Below are positions 35,142 to 43,435 of a DNA stretch of 64,000 nucleotides, piece after piece. The DNA is taken from positions 62,001-126,000 of the forward strand of contig JAGIBF010000002.1 of NCBI GenBank assembly GCA_017744515.1, written 5' to 3'. Below the pieces are notes generated by a model, which had not been told where the DNA came from, ran no database searches, and saw only the letters and a list, made by a program, of their open reading frames with translations. The stretch is from Niastella sp. Its GTDB lineage: Bacteria; Bacteroidota; Bacteroidia; Chitinophagales; Chitinophagaceae. Position numbers and translations under genes: made by a program. Numbering within the stretch: position 1 is the stretch's first letter; every line of letters starts with the position of its first letter.

Positions 35142-35149
35142 TACCTTTG
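35142..35149 (+). promoter_or_regulatory. -7 promoter box of folD, abutting the start codon
   Basis: TACCTTTG matches TAnnTTTG exactly and ends 4 bases before the folD ATG at 35154. A transcript from here would start at or within the start codon (leaderless). No clear -33 TTG was found. Confidence 0.4.
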
Positions 35150-35153
35150 CGCC

Positions 35154-36029
35154 ATGCAAATTTTAGACGGACAGCTTGTATCCCAGGCTACAAAGGAAGA
35201 ATTGAAACTGAATGTAGGCCAGTTAAGGACCGAAGGCAAGAAAATCCCCCATCTCGCCGCTGTGCTCGTAGGAAATAATGGTGCCAGCGAAACCTATGTA
35301 GGCTCTAAAGTAAAGACTTGTGAAGAAATTGGGTTTAAGTCTACCCTCCTGCGCCTCGAAGAAGATATCAGTGAATATAAATTATTGGAAGAAATCGAGC
35401 GACTGAACAATGATCCCGATATCGACGGCATCCTGGTGCAGCTTCCGCTGCCCAAGCATATTTCCGACGAGGCAGTGATCAATGCCATCGATCCATCCAA
35501 AGACGTGGATGGTTTTCACCCGATCAGCGTTGGTAAGTTAGTACAAGGTTTGCCCACTTTTGTGGCAGCTACCCCCCACGGCATTATGCTGATCCTGGAA
35601 CACTATAAGATCGATACCAAAGGCAAACATGCTGTTGTGATAGGCCGCAGTAATATTGTAGGTCGCCCTATGAGCATTTTGTTAAGCGCCAACACCAACC
35701 CCGGCAATTGTACAGTAACGCTCTGCCACTCGCAGACCAAAAACCTGAAGGAGCTTTGTTTGCAAGCAGATATCATTGTTGCTGCTTTAGGCAAGCCGGA
35801 ATTTTTAACAGCCGACATGGTGAAGGAAGGTGCTATCGTGATCGACGTAGGTATTACCCGCGTTGCCGATGCATCTAAAAAACGTGGTTATGCCATCAAG
35901 GGCGATGTAGATTTTGCCAATGTATCGACCAAATGTAGTTATATCACGCCTGTTCCAGGTGGCGTAGGCCCCATGACCATTGCTGCATTGATGAAGAACA
36001 CATACGCAGCATGCCTGGCAAAGAACTAA
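35154..36029 (+). CDS. folD: Methylenetetrahydrofolate dehydrogenase/cyclohydrolase
   Basis: FolD converts 5,10-methylene-THF to 10-formyl-THF in two NADP-linked steps in the cytosol, supplying one-carbon units for purines and initiator tRNA. The 291-residue length is normal. Motifs seen are [14 protein letters not shown] with the catalytic Lys (about 45-57), [12 protein letters not shown] (about 94-105), the Rossmann segment [16 protein letters not shown] (about 160) and the C-terminal [15 protein letters not shown]. It stands alone between divergent and convergent neighbours and ends with a strong terminator. Confidence 0.98.
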   Translation: MQILDGQLVSQATKEELKLNVGQLRTEGKKIPHLAAVLVGNNGASETYVGSKVKTCEEIGFKSTLLRLEEDISEYKLLEEIERLNNDPDIDGILVQLPLPKHISDEAVINAIDPSKDVDGFHPISVGKLVQGLPTFVAATPHGIMLILEHYKIDTKGKHAVVIGRSNIVGRPMSILLSANTNPGNCTVTLCHSQTKNLKELCLQADIIVAALGKPEFLTADMVKEGAIVIDVGITRVADASKKRGYAIKGDVDFANVSTKCSYITPVPGGVGPMTIAALMKNTYAACLAKN

Positions 36030-36050
36030 ATTTCATCTTATTGCTATAAA

Positions 36051-36078
36051 ACAAAACCCGCCAAACGGCGGGTTTTGT
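36051..36078 (+). terminator. Intrinsic terminator after folD
   Basis: A perfect 12-bp stem (ACAAAACCCGCC / GGCGGGTTTTGT, loop AAAC) carries its own A- and T-runs, so it can work in both directions, for folD and for any transcript leaving the convergent gene at 36131. Confidence 0.85.
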
Positions 36079-36130
36079 AGTTAACAGGGCGACCGGATTA
36101 GGGTGTGCTAAGGATTTAGGGGGGCGGCCG

Positions 36131-39100
36131 TTATTTGTTGATGATAATCTGTTGCATTTTCTGGGTGCCATCATCGGCTATAAACTTCAGCAAATACATA
36201 CCATTTCTAAGTGTAGTCTCTAACCGGGCCAGACCATTGTTTACTGGCACAGTTTGGTTCATCACCAGTTTTCCAGCTGCATCATACCAACCGAATGTTA
36301 TGTTCGGCTTCGATGTATTGATGCCACTCACATACAGAGTACCAGTAGAAGGGTTCGGATATGCCGCCAACTGCTGCTGTTGTTTTACCATTGAAACGAT
36401 GACAGCCTTTGAATAACGGTCGTTACCGTTAATATCCGTTTGCTTGAGACGATAGTAGCTGTATCCACTGTAAGGCGCCAGGTCAGTGGCAGTATAGGTT
36501 AGTTTATTGCTGCTGTTGCCACCCGATGCCTTGGTATTCACTCTTTGCACTTCTGCGAAGTTCACCCCATCGCGGCTTTTCTCCACTGTAAAGTGACTGT
36601 TGTTTACCTCCATCGATGTAGCCCACTCCAGGTCTACTTGCGATTGATGAGCTTTTGCATCAAAGTTCAGGAGACCTACCGGCAGCAGGTTCATACCGGC
36701 AGAAATGTTGGCGAGGGCAAACGTAGAGAACGAGTTAAATACACTGGGCGCCGATGTGGAAGTAATGCTGCCAGTGAGTGTATGAGTACCATTATAAAGT
36801 GGTCCTCCTGTTCCTCCGATATCTCTCCAGGCTGTTGGCGTCACATTGGTATTCTTTACAATGGTAAGCTGTGCACCATCGGTGACAAAATCATTCGCAC
36901 CAAAAAATATCTGTATAGTCTGGTTACCGCTCAAACCGGCAGTCGGTTGATTTACCGAAGAAGCATCGGTACGGCCGATCGTATAATAATGCACCCTGGA
37001 TACCCGGTCTACAGAAGGAGGCAATGTATATCCAAGCCCTGAAGCACTTGCATTAAACAGCTCCGCCTGATAAGTATATAAGTTGCCATTGCTATGATTA
37101 AGGGTCAATACCACAGGACGGCAATCAGCATCCTTTCCGATAGGAAAGTTGAGTGTTGTTATACCTGAACTTTGTTTCTGATATCGCATAGGCCCATTCA
37201 CGTAGCTGGTAGATGTTGCGTCTCCTGCAGCCGTAGTGGAAGCATTCATCATCGTAAGGATGTTGGTTGTTGTAGTATTCAACAATCCTGACGTGAGTGT
37301 AAGGGTTCTGCTTACGCTAATGGGTGTGTTGGGTGTAACACCTCCGCCGGTATTAGCTATTACCAGACGGGTAAATGATGGCGCCGGCGTTCCGGCAGTA
37401 ATGTCGATCGTTTGTACGCCGCTGCCCGTCATGGTAGCAGTACCATTTCCTACTCCAAACACAATGCCTGATGTCGCTGGCGCTGTTACGAGGATATTAC
37501 CTGCATAAGTGCTGTTGTTATTATAGTTGGGGTACATTCTTCCGGTGCTGGTTTGCACAAATGCTACGTTGCCGTTGTAGGCGTCCGGATTATTATTCGT
37601 CATCATCATATAGCCTGCTCCGGTAACGGTGAATGTTGCTGCGGCATTGAACGTATTATTGCCTGAGCTTTGATCATTCACGGATCCGTTTTTAGTACTG
37701 TTCACCACCCCATTGAAAACGGAACTATTGAACAGCAGACCGGGGCTGGTACTTGTAATGTCACCACCGAAGTTAGAAGATGGTCCGAATTGCAATGTAC
37801 TGCTTCCTGTCAATGTCAGGTTTTGCGCTGTTGCGCCTGTTTGGGTAAACTGACGCAAGTATAATTGTCCGGCTGAAAAGCCTGCTCCACCCACACTGAT
37901 CGTATACGTTGCTGCCAGGGTTGAGGAAGCTGTCGATGAGTTATTGAAGATGACACCCTGCCCATTGGTAGACGTAACAACAATATTATTGTTGAATTGA
38001 GTGCCAGGTGAGTTCTGGCTTACAAATATGCCTGAGTTATTAGATGGGGCATTGTTGAAAGTTGTAACACCGCCAAATACATTCCCGGTACTGTTGTGCG
38101 CTACATAGATATGCGAAGTACCGGTATTGTTGAAGGTAGCTGTTGTATTGAACCTGTCGGAGTTGCCGTTGCCAAACATCAGGTAGCCTGATCCAATATT
38201 GGTCATAGTGGCTACTCCCCGGAAGGTATTATTGCCACTGCTGGCATCGCTGGTGTTACCTGTTTTGGTAGCAGTTACTGCAGCATTGAACACACAGCCA
38301 TTATAGAACAAGGATGGGCTGGTAGATGTCACCTCTGCCTGGAAGGTAGAGGATGGTCCAAATACCAGTGAGCCGGTTCCTGTGAGGTTGAAGTTATGTG
38401 GCACTGTTCCCAACTGGATAAAGTTTCTCAGCAACAGGGTACCTGCCGAAAAGCCGCCTGCACCCACGCTGATCGTACGTCCGGTAGCCAATACAGCAGA
38501 TGCTGTTGCACTGTTACAAAACTGAACGCCCTGCCCGTTTGTAGACGTTACGATCACATCGTTGTCGAACCGGGTACCGGATGAGTTCTGGCTTACGTAG
38601 ATAGCTGTATTGGCAGTAGGGGTATTGTTGAAGGTTGTGACACCAGCAAACACGTTACTGGTACTGTTGTGTGCTACATATATGTTTGCAGAACCGGTGT
38701 TATTGAAAGTGGCGGTCGTATTGAACCGGTCCAGGCTACCATTGCCCAGCAGGAGCGATCCGCTTCCGGAGTTCGTGATCGTCGTTACTCCGTTAAAGGT
38801 ATTATTACCACTGCTGTAATCGCTGTTCGCGCCTGTTTTGGCCGAAGTCACTGTACCGCTGAAGGTACAACCATTGAAATACAATCCCGGGCTCGATGAA
38901 GTGACATCTCCACCAAATGAGGATGCCGGACCGTACTGTATATAGGTAGCTGTGCCACCCATGACCAGATTGACAGGCGCATTTCCCAATTGGGTAAATT
39001 GTTGCAGGATCAGGTTGCCGGCATATAGTCCTCCTACTCCGGCTTGTATTGTTTTACCAGCTGCGAGGGTGGCTGTAGCAGAACTGCTACCACCGCAGAA

Positions 39101-42100
39101 GCGTATGCCAGTAGCGCTTCCTGAACTGTTGACATATATATTTCCATTGAACTGGTTGCCTGCAGTTGCCCAGCAAGGCAGTATCCGTTCTGAACCATGA
39201 TTGTTGAATGTTACATCATCATTCCAGGTATCCGGGCTGTTATTTCCCAGCAAAAAGAAACTACTACCGGTATTGGTGAAAGTACTGACACCAACAAATG
39301 TATTGCCTCCTGAACTATAGTCGCCGGTAGTCCCCGTTTTGGTAAATGAAGATGTGCCGTTATATATAGCTCCCTGCAAGTATATGGAGGGGCTGGACCC
39401 AATAAAATTGCCGCCGAATGAGGAGGATGGCCCGAGTACAAGGGAAGATGTGCCGGTAAGCGGCAGGTATACAAGGACGTTTCCATTTTGGGTAAAGCGT
39501 CTGACGCTTAATGTACCTGATGTAAATCCTGCAGCTCCTATCCTGATCGTGCTACCGGCTGCCATGGTTGCTGCAGCACCACCGTTATTGCCGAAATAAA
39601 TTCCCGTCGATGAACCCGTGCTCGTCACGGTAATATTACCATTGAATATGTGTCCGGTATTACTCCACGCAGCTCCTATGTATGAGCTACCGCTGCTGTT
39701 AAACTGTACTGCACTATAGAAGGTATCTGCTTCATTTTGGCCCAATTGAATATAGCCAGTACCTGTATTATTGATAGTGAGGCTGTCTTCAAAGTTGTTT
39801 GCCCCCCTGCTTCCATCATTGGTTGTCCCGGTTTTAGTTATGTTCACTTTTCCTTTGAACCTCGTGTTGCCGAAATAAAGCGCCGGCGTACTTGCTGTGA
39901 CGTTACCTCCAATAAGAGAAGTATCGGAAAACGAGAGCATGGTATTGGTACCTGTGAAGTTCAGGTTTATGGGGGCATTACCCAATTGCGTAAAAGTCCT
40001 TATGTTCAAAGAACCTGCGGAGAATCCATCTGTTCCCACGCGTATCGTTTTTCCGGCAGCTAATACCGGTGAACTATTACCATTGGGCCTTCCCAGATAG
40101 ATACCGGACGTTCCAGTCGATGTGACAATGATGTCATCATTGAACAATTCATTGGAATTGTACCCCAGCATGAATGTTCCGGTACTGCTTTGCTGGTTGA
40201 TAGTGACTGTGCCGTGGAAAATATTCTGACGCTGATTGTTGTTGTTTGCAGTACCGCCTGTTTTTGTGAACACAACGGGAGCATAATAAACAGATCCCTG
40301 TGGTGTGATATCAGGTGCTGTCACGGTCATGGGTGCATTGAACTCACTTAAGGGGCCGAGAATGACGGAGGAGGTACCTGTTCCTGTTATATTGAGGGGA
40401 ACAGTGCCTAACTGGGTAAATTGTTTGAGATACAGGTATCCTGCCGTTAACCCGGTAGTACCGGGCAATATCGTTTTACCTGCAGCCAGGATAGCGGTGG
40501 CTGTTGAATTACCGCCGCAAAACTGAATACCTGCAGCCGTATCGGAACTATTGATATAGATGTTGCCATTGAACTGGTTGCCGACTGTGGCCCAGCTCAT
40601 TAGTAGTCGCTCTGATCCTTTATTGGTAAGTATCACATCATTGTTCCATATATCGGGCCTGTTGTCTCCCAACAACCAGAAGTTGGTGCCACCTTTATTA
40701 ATACGGCATACGCCATTGAATATATTCCCACCCTGATTGTAATCACCGCTGCTACCCGTCTTTGTGAGATCGGTAGCGCCATTGAACGTACATCCATTTA
40801 AGAATATGGAAGGGCTGGACGTTGTTACATCTCCATCGAATTTGGAGGTAGGTCCGAATGTAAGTCTCGATGTGCCAGTTAGCAATAAACTCTGTGGGGT
40901 AGCTCCGATCTGTGTAAACTGCCTGAACAACAAGGTACCTGATGAAAACCCGGCAGGCCCAATGTTGACCGTATTCCCGGCGGTGAGCCAGGCCGTAGCC
41001 GTATTTACGCCATTGCAGAAATGTACTCCGTTTCCACTAACTGAGGTAACCGTGATACTGTTGTTGAATGTAGTTGTATCAGCATAATGGCTCACCATAA
41101 TTGAATGGTTGGTGGCAGGCGCATTATTGAATGTTACAGGTCCATTGAATCTATGCCCGGTACTATTATGGGCGATATACATGTGGTTGCTGCCCACATT
41201 GTTGAAAGTTGCGGCAAGATTAAAGGTATCAGGATTGTTGTTTCCCATCATCAGGTAGCCTGCTCCTGCATTATTGACTGTCAACACGCCATTGAATACA
41301 TTACCTCCGGTTCCATTATTATCGTTAGGGCCTGTTTTGGTAAAATTGGCTGAATCACTAAACACTGTTCCATTCAGGTATAATGAAGGGCTGAACGTTA
41401 CCAATTTACCGCCGAATGCTGCAGCCGGACCAAATTGTAATACGCCCGTTCCTGTCAATGTAATACTTTGTGGAGTAGCTCCGGTCTGAATGAATTGTTT
41501 CAGCAATAGTGTTCCGGCTGTAAATCCTGCCGCACCTACGTTGATCGTACGGCCTGTTGCCAATGTAGCATTGGCAGTACTGTTGTTGTTACAGAATAAT
41601 ACTCCCTGTCCATTGGTACTGGTAACAGTTACGTCGTTATTAAAGATCGTACCTGCTGAATAGGAGCTAACTAATATGGCATTATTTGTAGAAGGCGCAT
41701 TGTTAAACTCAACGGGGCCGTTGAAGATATTGTTCGTGCTATTGTACGCTACGTATATATTATTCGCGCTGGTATTGTTGAATGTTGCAGCGGCATTAAA
41801 CACGTCGGGGTTTCCGTTGCCTAAGAGGAAGTATCCAGTTCCCGTATTGTTTAGCGTCAATACTCCGTTGAAGGTATTGCCTCCGGAACTCCAGTCATTA
41901 CTGGTGCCTGTTTTAGTAATCGTTGTCACTCCCTGGAATGTAGCATTCCTTATTGTGATGGTGGCAGCGTCCATATTGACTGCACAATTCAGGGTGGTTG
42001 GTCCTGCACCAAAGGAAACAGTACCAACGCCTGTAACAGTCAATGTACCATTTTGCACACTGCCCGCATTGAAGGTGGCTGTAGGCCCCGTCACGGTCAG

Positions 42101-42352
42101 GGTATTACCATTGAGGTTCAGCTGCCCGCTGTTAAGGGTAATGTTCCTTACTGTAGTATTGCCCGCGAGCATGCAGGTATTACTACCAGTTACAATGGTA
42201 ACGTTGTCTGTGGAAGTTGGTACGCCGGCTGGGGTCCAATTGGCCGCGGTGGCAAAAGCTGTGGAGCTGGAGCCATTCCAGGTGTAGTTGATTTGGGCAT
42301 AACCGGCCTGTATACCGATTAGCCAACAAACAGTCAGCAATAGGTTTCTCAT
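36131..42352 (-). CDS. Giant repetitive T9SS-exported surface protein
   Basis: The 2,073-residue product starts MRNLLLTVCWLIGIQAGYAQ, a signal peptide; a GTG at 42367 is the alternative start. After a unique N-terminal 140 residues come nine repeats, each opening with a KTG motif (near residues 147, 339, 531, 697, 841, 1004, 1173, 1363, 1555). Long units of about 190 residues carry both an IYVAHNST and a VTSTNGQGVxFC segment; shorter ones of 144-169 lack one. The sequence is Asn/Thr/Gly/Ser-rich, as in beta-helical surface proteins. The end has a fibronectin-like region (VEKSRDGVNFAEVQRV) and a type-A T9SS sorting domain (AAYPNPSTGTLYVSG to the last Lys). It is exported by the T9SS and probably attached to the surface; adhesion is a guess. 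Confidence 0.85.
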   Translation of the reverse strand: MRNLLLTVCWLIGIQAGYAQINYTWNGSSSTAFATAANWTPAGVPTSTDNVTIVTGSNTCMLAGNTTVRNITLNSGQLNLNGNTLTVTGPTATFNAGSVQNGTLTVTGVGTVSFGAGPTTLNCAVNMDAATITIRNATFQGVTTITKTGTSNDWSSGGNTFNGVLTLNNTGTGYFLLGNGNPDVFNAAATFNNTSANNIYVAYNSTNNIFNGPVEFNNAPSTNNAILVSSYSAGTIFNNDVTVTSTNGQGVLFCNNNSTANATLATGRTINVGAAGFTAGTLLLKQFIQTGATPQSITLTGTGVLQFGPAAAFGGKLVTFSPSLYLNGTVFSDSANFTKTGPNDNNGTGGNVFNGVLTVNNAGAGYLMMGNNNPDTFNLAATFNNVGSNHMYIAHNSTGHRFNGPVTFNNAPATNHSIMVSHYADTTTFNNSITVTSVSGNGVHFCNGVNTATAWLTAGNTVNIGPAGFSSGTLLFRQFTQIGATPQSLLLTGTSRLTFGPTSKFDGDVTTSSPSIFLNGCTFNGATDLTKTGSSGDYNQGGNIFNGVCRINKGGTNFWLLGDNRPDIWNNDVILTNKGSERLLMSWATVGNQFNGNIYINSSDTAAGIQFCGGNSTATAILAAGKTILPGTTGLTAGYLYLKQFTQLGTVPLNITGTGTSSVILGPLSEFNAPMTVTAPDITPQGSVYYAPVVFTKTGGTANNNNQRQNIFHGTVTINQQSSTGTFMLGYNSNELFNDDIIVTSTGTSGIYLGRPNGNSSPVLAAGKTIRVGTDGFSAGSLNIRTFTQLGNAPINLNFTGTNTMLSFSDTSLIGGNVTASTPALYFGNTRFKGKVNITKTGTTNDGSRGANNFEDSLTINNTGTGYIQLGQNEADTFYSAVQFNSSGSSYIGAAWSNTGHIFNGNITVTSTGSSTGIYFGNNGGAAATMAAGSTIRIGAAGFTSGTLSVRRFTQNGNVLVYLPLTGTSSLVLGPSSSFGGNFIGSSPSIYLQGAIYNGTSSFTKTGTTGDYSSGGNTFVGVSTFTNTGSSFFLLGNNSPDTWNDDVTFNNHGSERILPCWATAGNQFNGNIYVNSSGSATGIRFCGGSSSATATLAAGKTIQAGVGGLYAGNLILQQFTQLGNAPVNLVMGGTATYIQYGPASSFGGDVTSSSPGLYFNGCTFSGTVTSAKTGANSDYSSGNNTFNGVTTITNSGSGSLLLGNGSLDRFNTTATFNNTGSANIYVAHNSTSNVFAGVTTFNNTPTANTAIYVSQNSSGTRFDNDVIVTSTNGQGVQFCNSATASAVLATGRTISVGAGGFSAGTLLLRNFIQLGTVPHNFNLTGTGSLVFGPSSTFQAEVTSTSPSLFYNGCVFNAAVTATKTGNTSDASSGNNTFRGVATMTNIGSGYLMFGNGNSDRFNTTATFNNTGTSHIYVAHNSTGNVFGGVTTFNNAPSNNSGIFVSQNSPGTQFNNNIVVTSTNGQGVIFNNSSTASSTLAATYTISVGGAGFSAGQLYLRQFTQTGATAQNLTLTGSSTLQFGPSSNFGGDITSTSPGLLFNSSVFNGVVNSTKNGSVNDQSSGNNTFNAAATFTVTGAGYMMMTNNNPDAYNGNVAFVQTSTGRMYPNYNNNSTYAGNILVTAPATSGIVFGVGNGTATMTGSGVQTIDITAGTPAPSFTRLVIANTGGGVTPNTPISVSRTLTLTSGLLNTTTTNILTMMNASTTAAGDATSTSYVNGPMRYQKQSSGITTLNFPIGKDADCRPVVLTLNHSNGNLYTYQAELFNASASGLGYTLPPSVDRVSRVHYYTIGRTDASSVNQPTAGLSGNQTIQIFFGANDFVTDGAQLTIVKNTNVTPTAWRDIGGTGGPLYNGTHTLTGSITSTSAPSVFNSFSTFALANISAGMNLLPVGLLNFDAKAHQSQVDLEWATSMEVNNSHFTVEKSRDGVNFAEVQRVNTKASGGNSSNKLTYTATDLAPYSGYSYYRLKQTDINGNDRYSKAVIVSMVKQQQQLAAYPNPSTGTLYVSGINTSKPNITFGWYDAAGKLVMNQTVPVNNGLARLETTLRNGMYLLKFIADDGTQKMQQIIINK

Positions 42353-42592
42353 AGGTGAAATTTTCACTTAGAATAGTGGATTTTGAAGGCTATGCTTTTT
42401 GGCACAGCTGCCCTGATAGAACATTTTTTATTCCAAATAATAATTTCCTGTTTATCAACACGTTGAAAAGATTGACCCGATACAGGCATTCCCAATTTTG
42501 GCCAAATTTTCCCAAAATAGGTCTATACCATTAATCTTTAATACGTGTATTTGTGAATCACTAATATGAATTATGTAGGGGTCTTAGGATAC

Positions 42593-42663
42593 CCTTATCG
42601 AAGGATGGGTGGCCCTCAAAACTTGTCGCGCTGCGCGGGAGGTCGGCTCACCCTTCGATAAGG
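42593..42663. repeat. REP-like intergenic hairpin
   Basis: CCTTATCGAAGG (42593-42604) and CCTTCGATAAGG (42652-42663) pair perfectly and continue with GGGTG/CACCC-type pairing. The loop contains CGCGCTGCGCG. It fills the gap between two divergent genes. The rest of 42353-42690 holds no recognisable gene. Confidence 0.6.
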
Positions 42664-42676
42664 CATGATTATTTCG

Positions 42677-42684
42677 TAATTTTG
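42677..42684 (+). promoter_or_regulatory. -7 promoter box of queE, next to the start codon
   Basis: TAATTTTG fits TAnnTTTG exactly and ends 6 bases before the ATG at 42691, predicting a leaderless or near-leaderless transcript. No good -33 TTG is visible, and a hairpin lies just upstream. Confidence 0.35.
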
Positions 42685-42690
42685 CCCGCT

Positions 42691-43314
42691 ATGGAAGTTA
42701 GTGTTGCTCCGGCTGTGATCAGTTTGCCTGTGATGGAATCATTCTACACCATCCAGGGAGAAGGTTATTACCAAGGTAAGGCCGCTTATTTCATCCGTCT
42801 GGGCGGATGTGATGTTGGCTGTGTATGGTGTGATGTGAAAGATAGCTGGGATGCTTCCAAACACCCTTTACAAAGCATCGGTGAAATGGTAACGACCGCT
42901 GCCGCCTACCCTGGCCGGATGGCGGTGATCACTGGCGGGGAACCACTGATGCACAACCTCGATGGGCTTACTACTGCACTCCACGAAGCTGGTTTTCAAA
43001 CCAATATTGAAACTTCCGGCTCCTCGCCCCTGAGTGGAGAGTGGGACTGGATATGCCTGTCGCCCAAAAAATTCAAATTCCCTTTGCCGGAAATCCTGCC
43101 GCTGGCCAACGAACTGAAGGTGGTAGTATTTAATAAGAGCGACTTCGACTGGGCTGAAAAATATGCCGCCCTGGTTTCCCCTTCCTGTAAACTGTACCTG
43201 CAGCCGGAGTGGGATAAATCGAATGAAATGACGCCCCTTATCGTTGAATATATTAAGGAGAACCCCCAATGGGAGTTTTCGCTGCAGATCCACAAATACA
43301 TGAATGTTCCTTAA
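42691..43314 (+). CDS. queE: 7-carboxy-7-deazaguanine synthase
   Basis: QueE is a radical SAM enzyme that makes 7-carboxy-7-deazaguanine for queuosine tRNA modification. The 207-residue size fits. The cluster motif is GGCDVGCVWCDVKDSW (Cys spacing CxxxCxxC, about 39-46), preceded by the substrate-side ESFYTIQGEGYYQGKAAYFI, and followed by the SAM-contact GGEP in VITGGEPLMHN. The W in CVWCD and the D following it are usual for the family. ATG at 42691 is chosen over an upstream TTG at 42682. No other queuosine genes lie in the window. Confidence 0.95.
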   Translation: MEVSVAPAVISLPVMESFYTIQGEGYYQGKAAYFIRLGGCDVGCVWCDVKDSWDASKHPLQSIGEMVTTAAAYPGRMAVITGGEPLMHNLDGLTTALHEAGFQTNIETSGSSPLSGEWDWICLSPKKFKFPLPEILPLANELKVVVFNKSDFDWAEKYAALVSPSCKLYLQPEWDKSNEMTPLIVEYIKENPQWEFSLQIHKYMNVP

Positions 43315-43435
43315 CTCCTTCGTGATCAATCTGAAATAATCTTTTGCCGCTTACGTTTTAACATTTGGGTACTATCTTTCAGGTGGTTTTCGCCGTCTAA
43401 GAGAAAGTACTATCTGAATCAACAAAATCGCAAGC

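Noticed and set aside
41676..42287. 203-codon plus-strand ORF opposite the giant repeat protein
   Set aside because: Its Val/Pro-rich composition is the reverse reading of the Asn/Thr/Gly repeats; similar antisense ORFs recur opposite other repeat units.
36131..42352. Giant gene as an autotransporter (type V)
   Set aside because: The C-terminus is a type-A T9SS sorting domain, not an outer-membrane translocator barrel.
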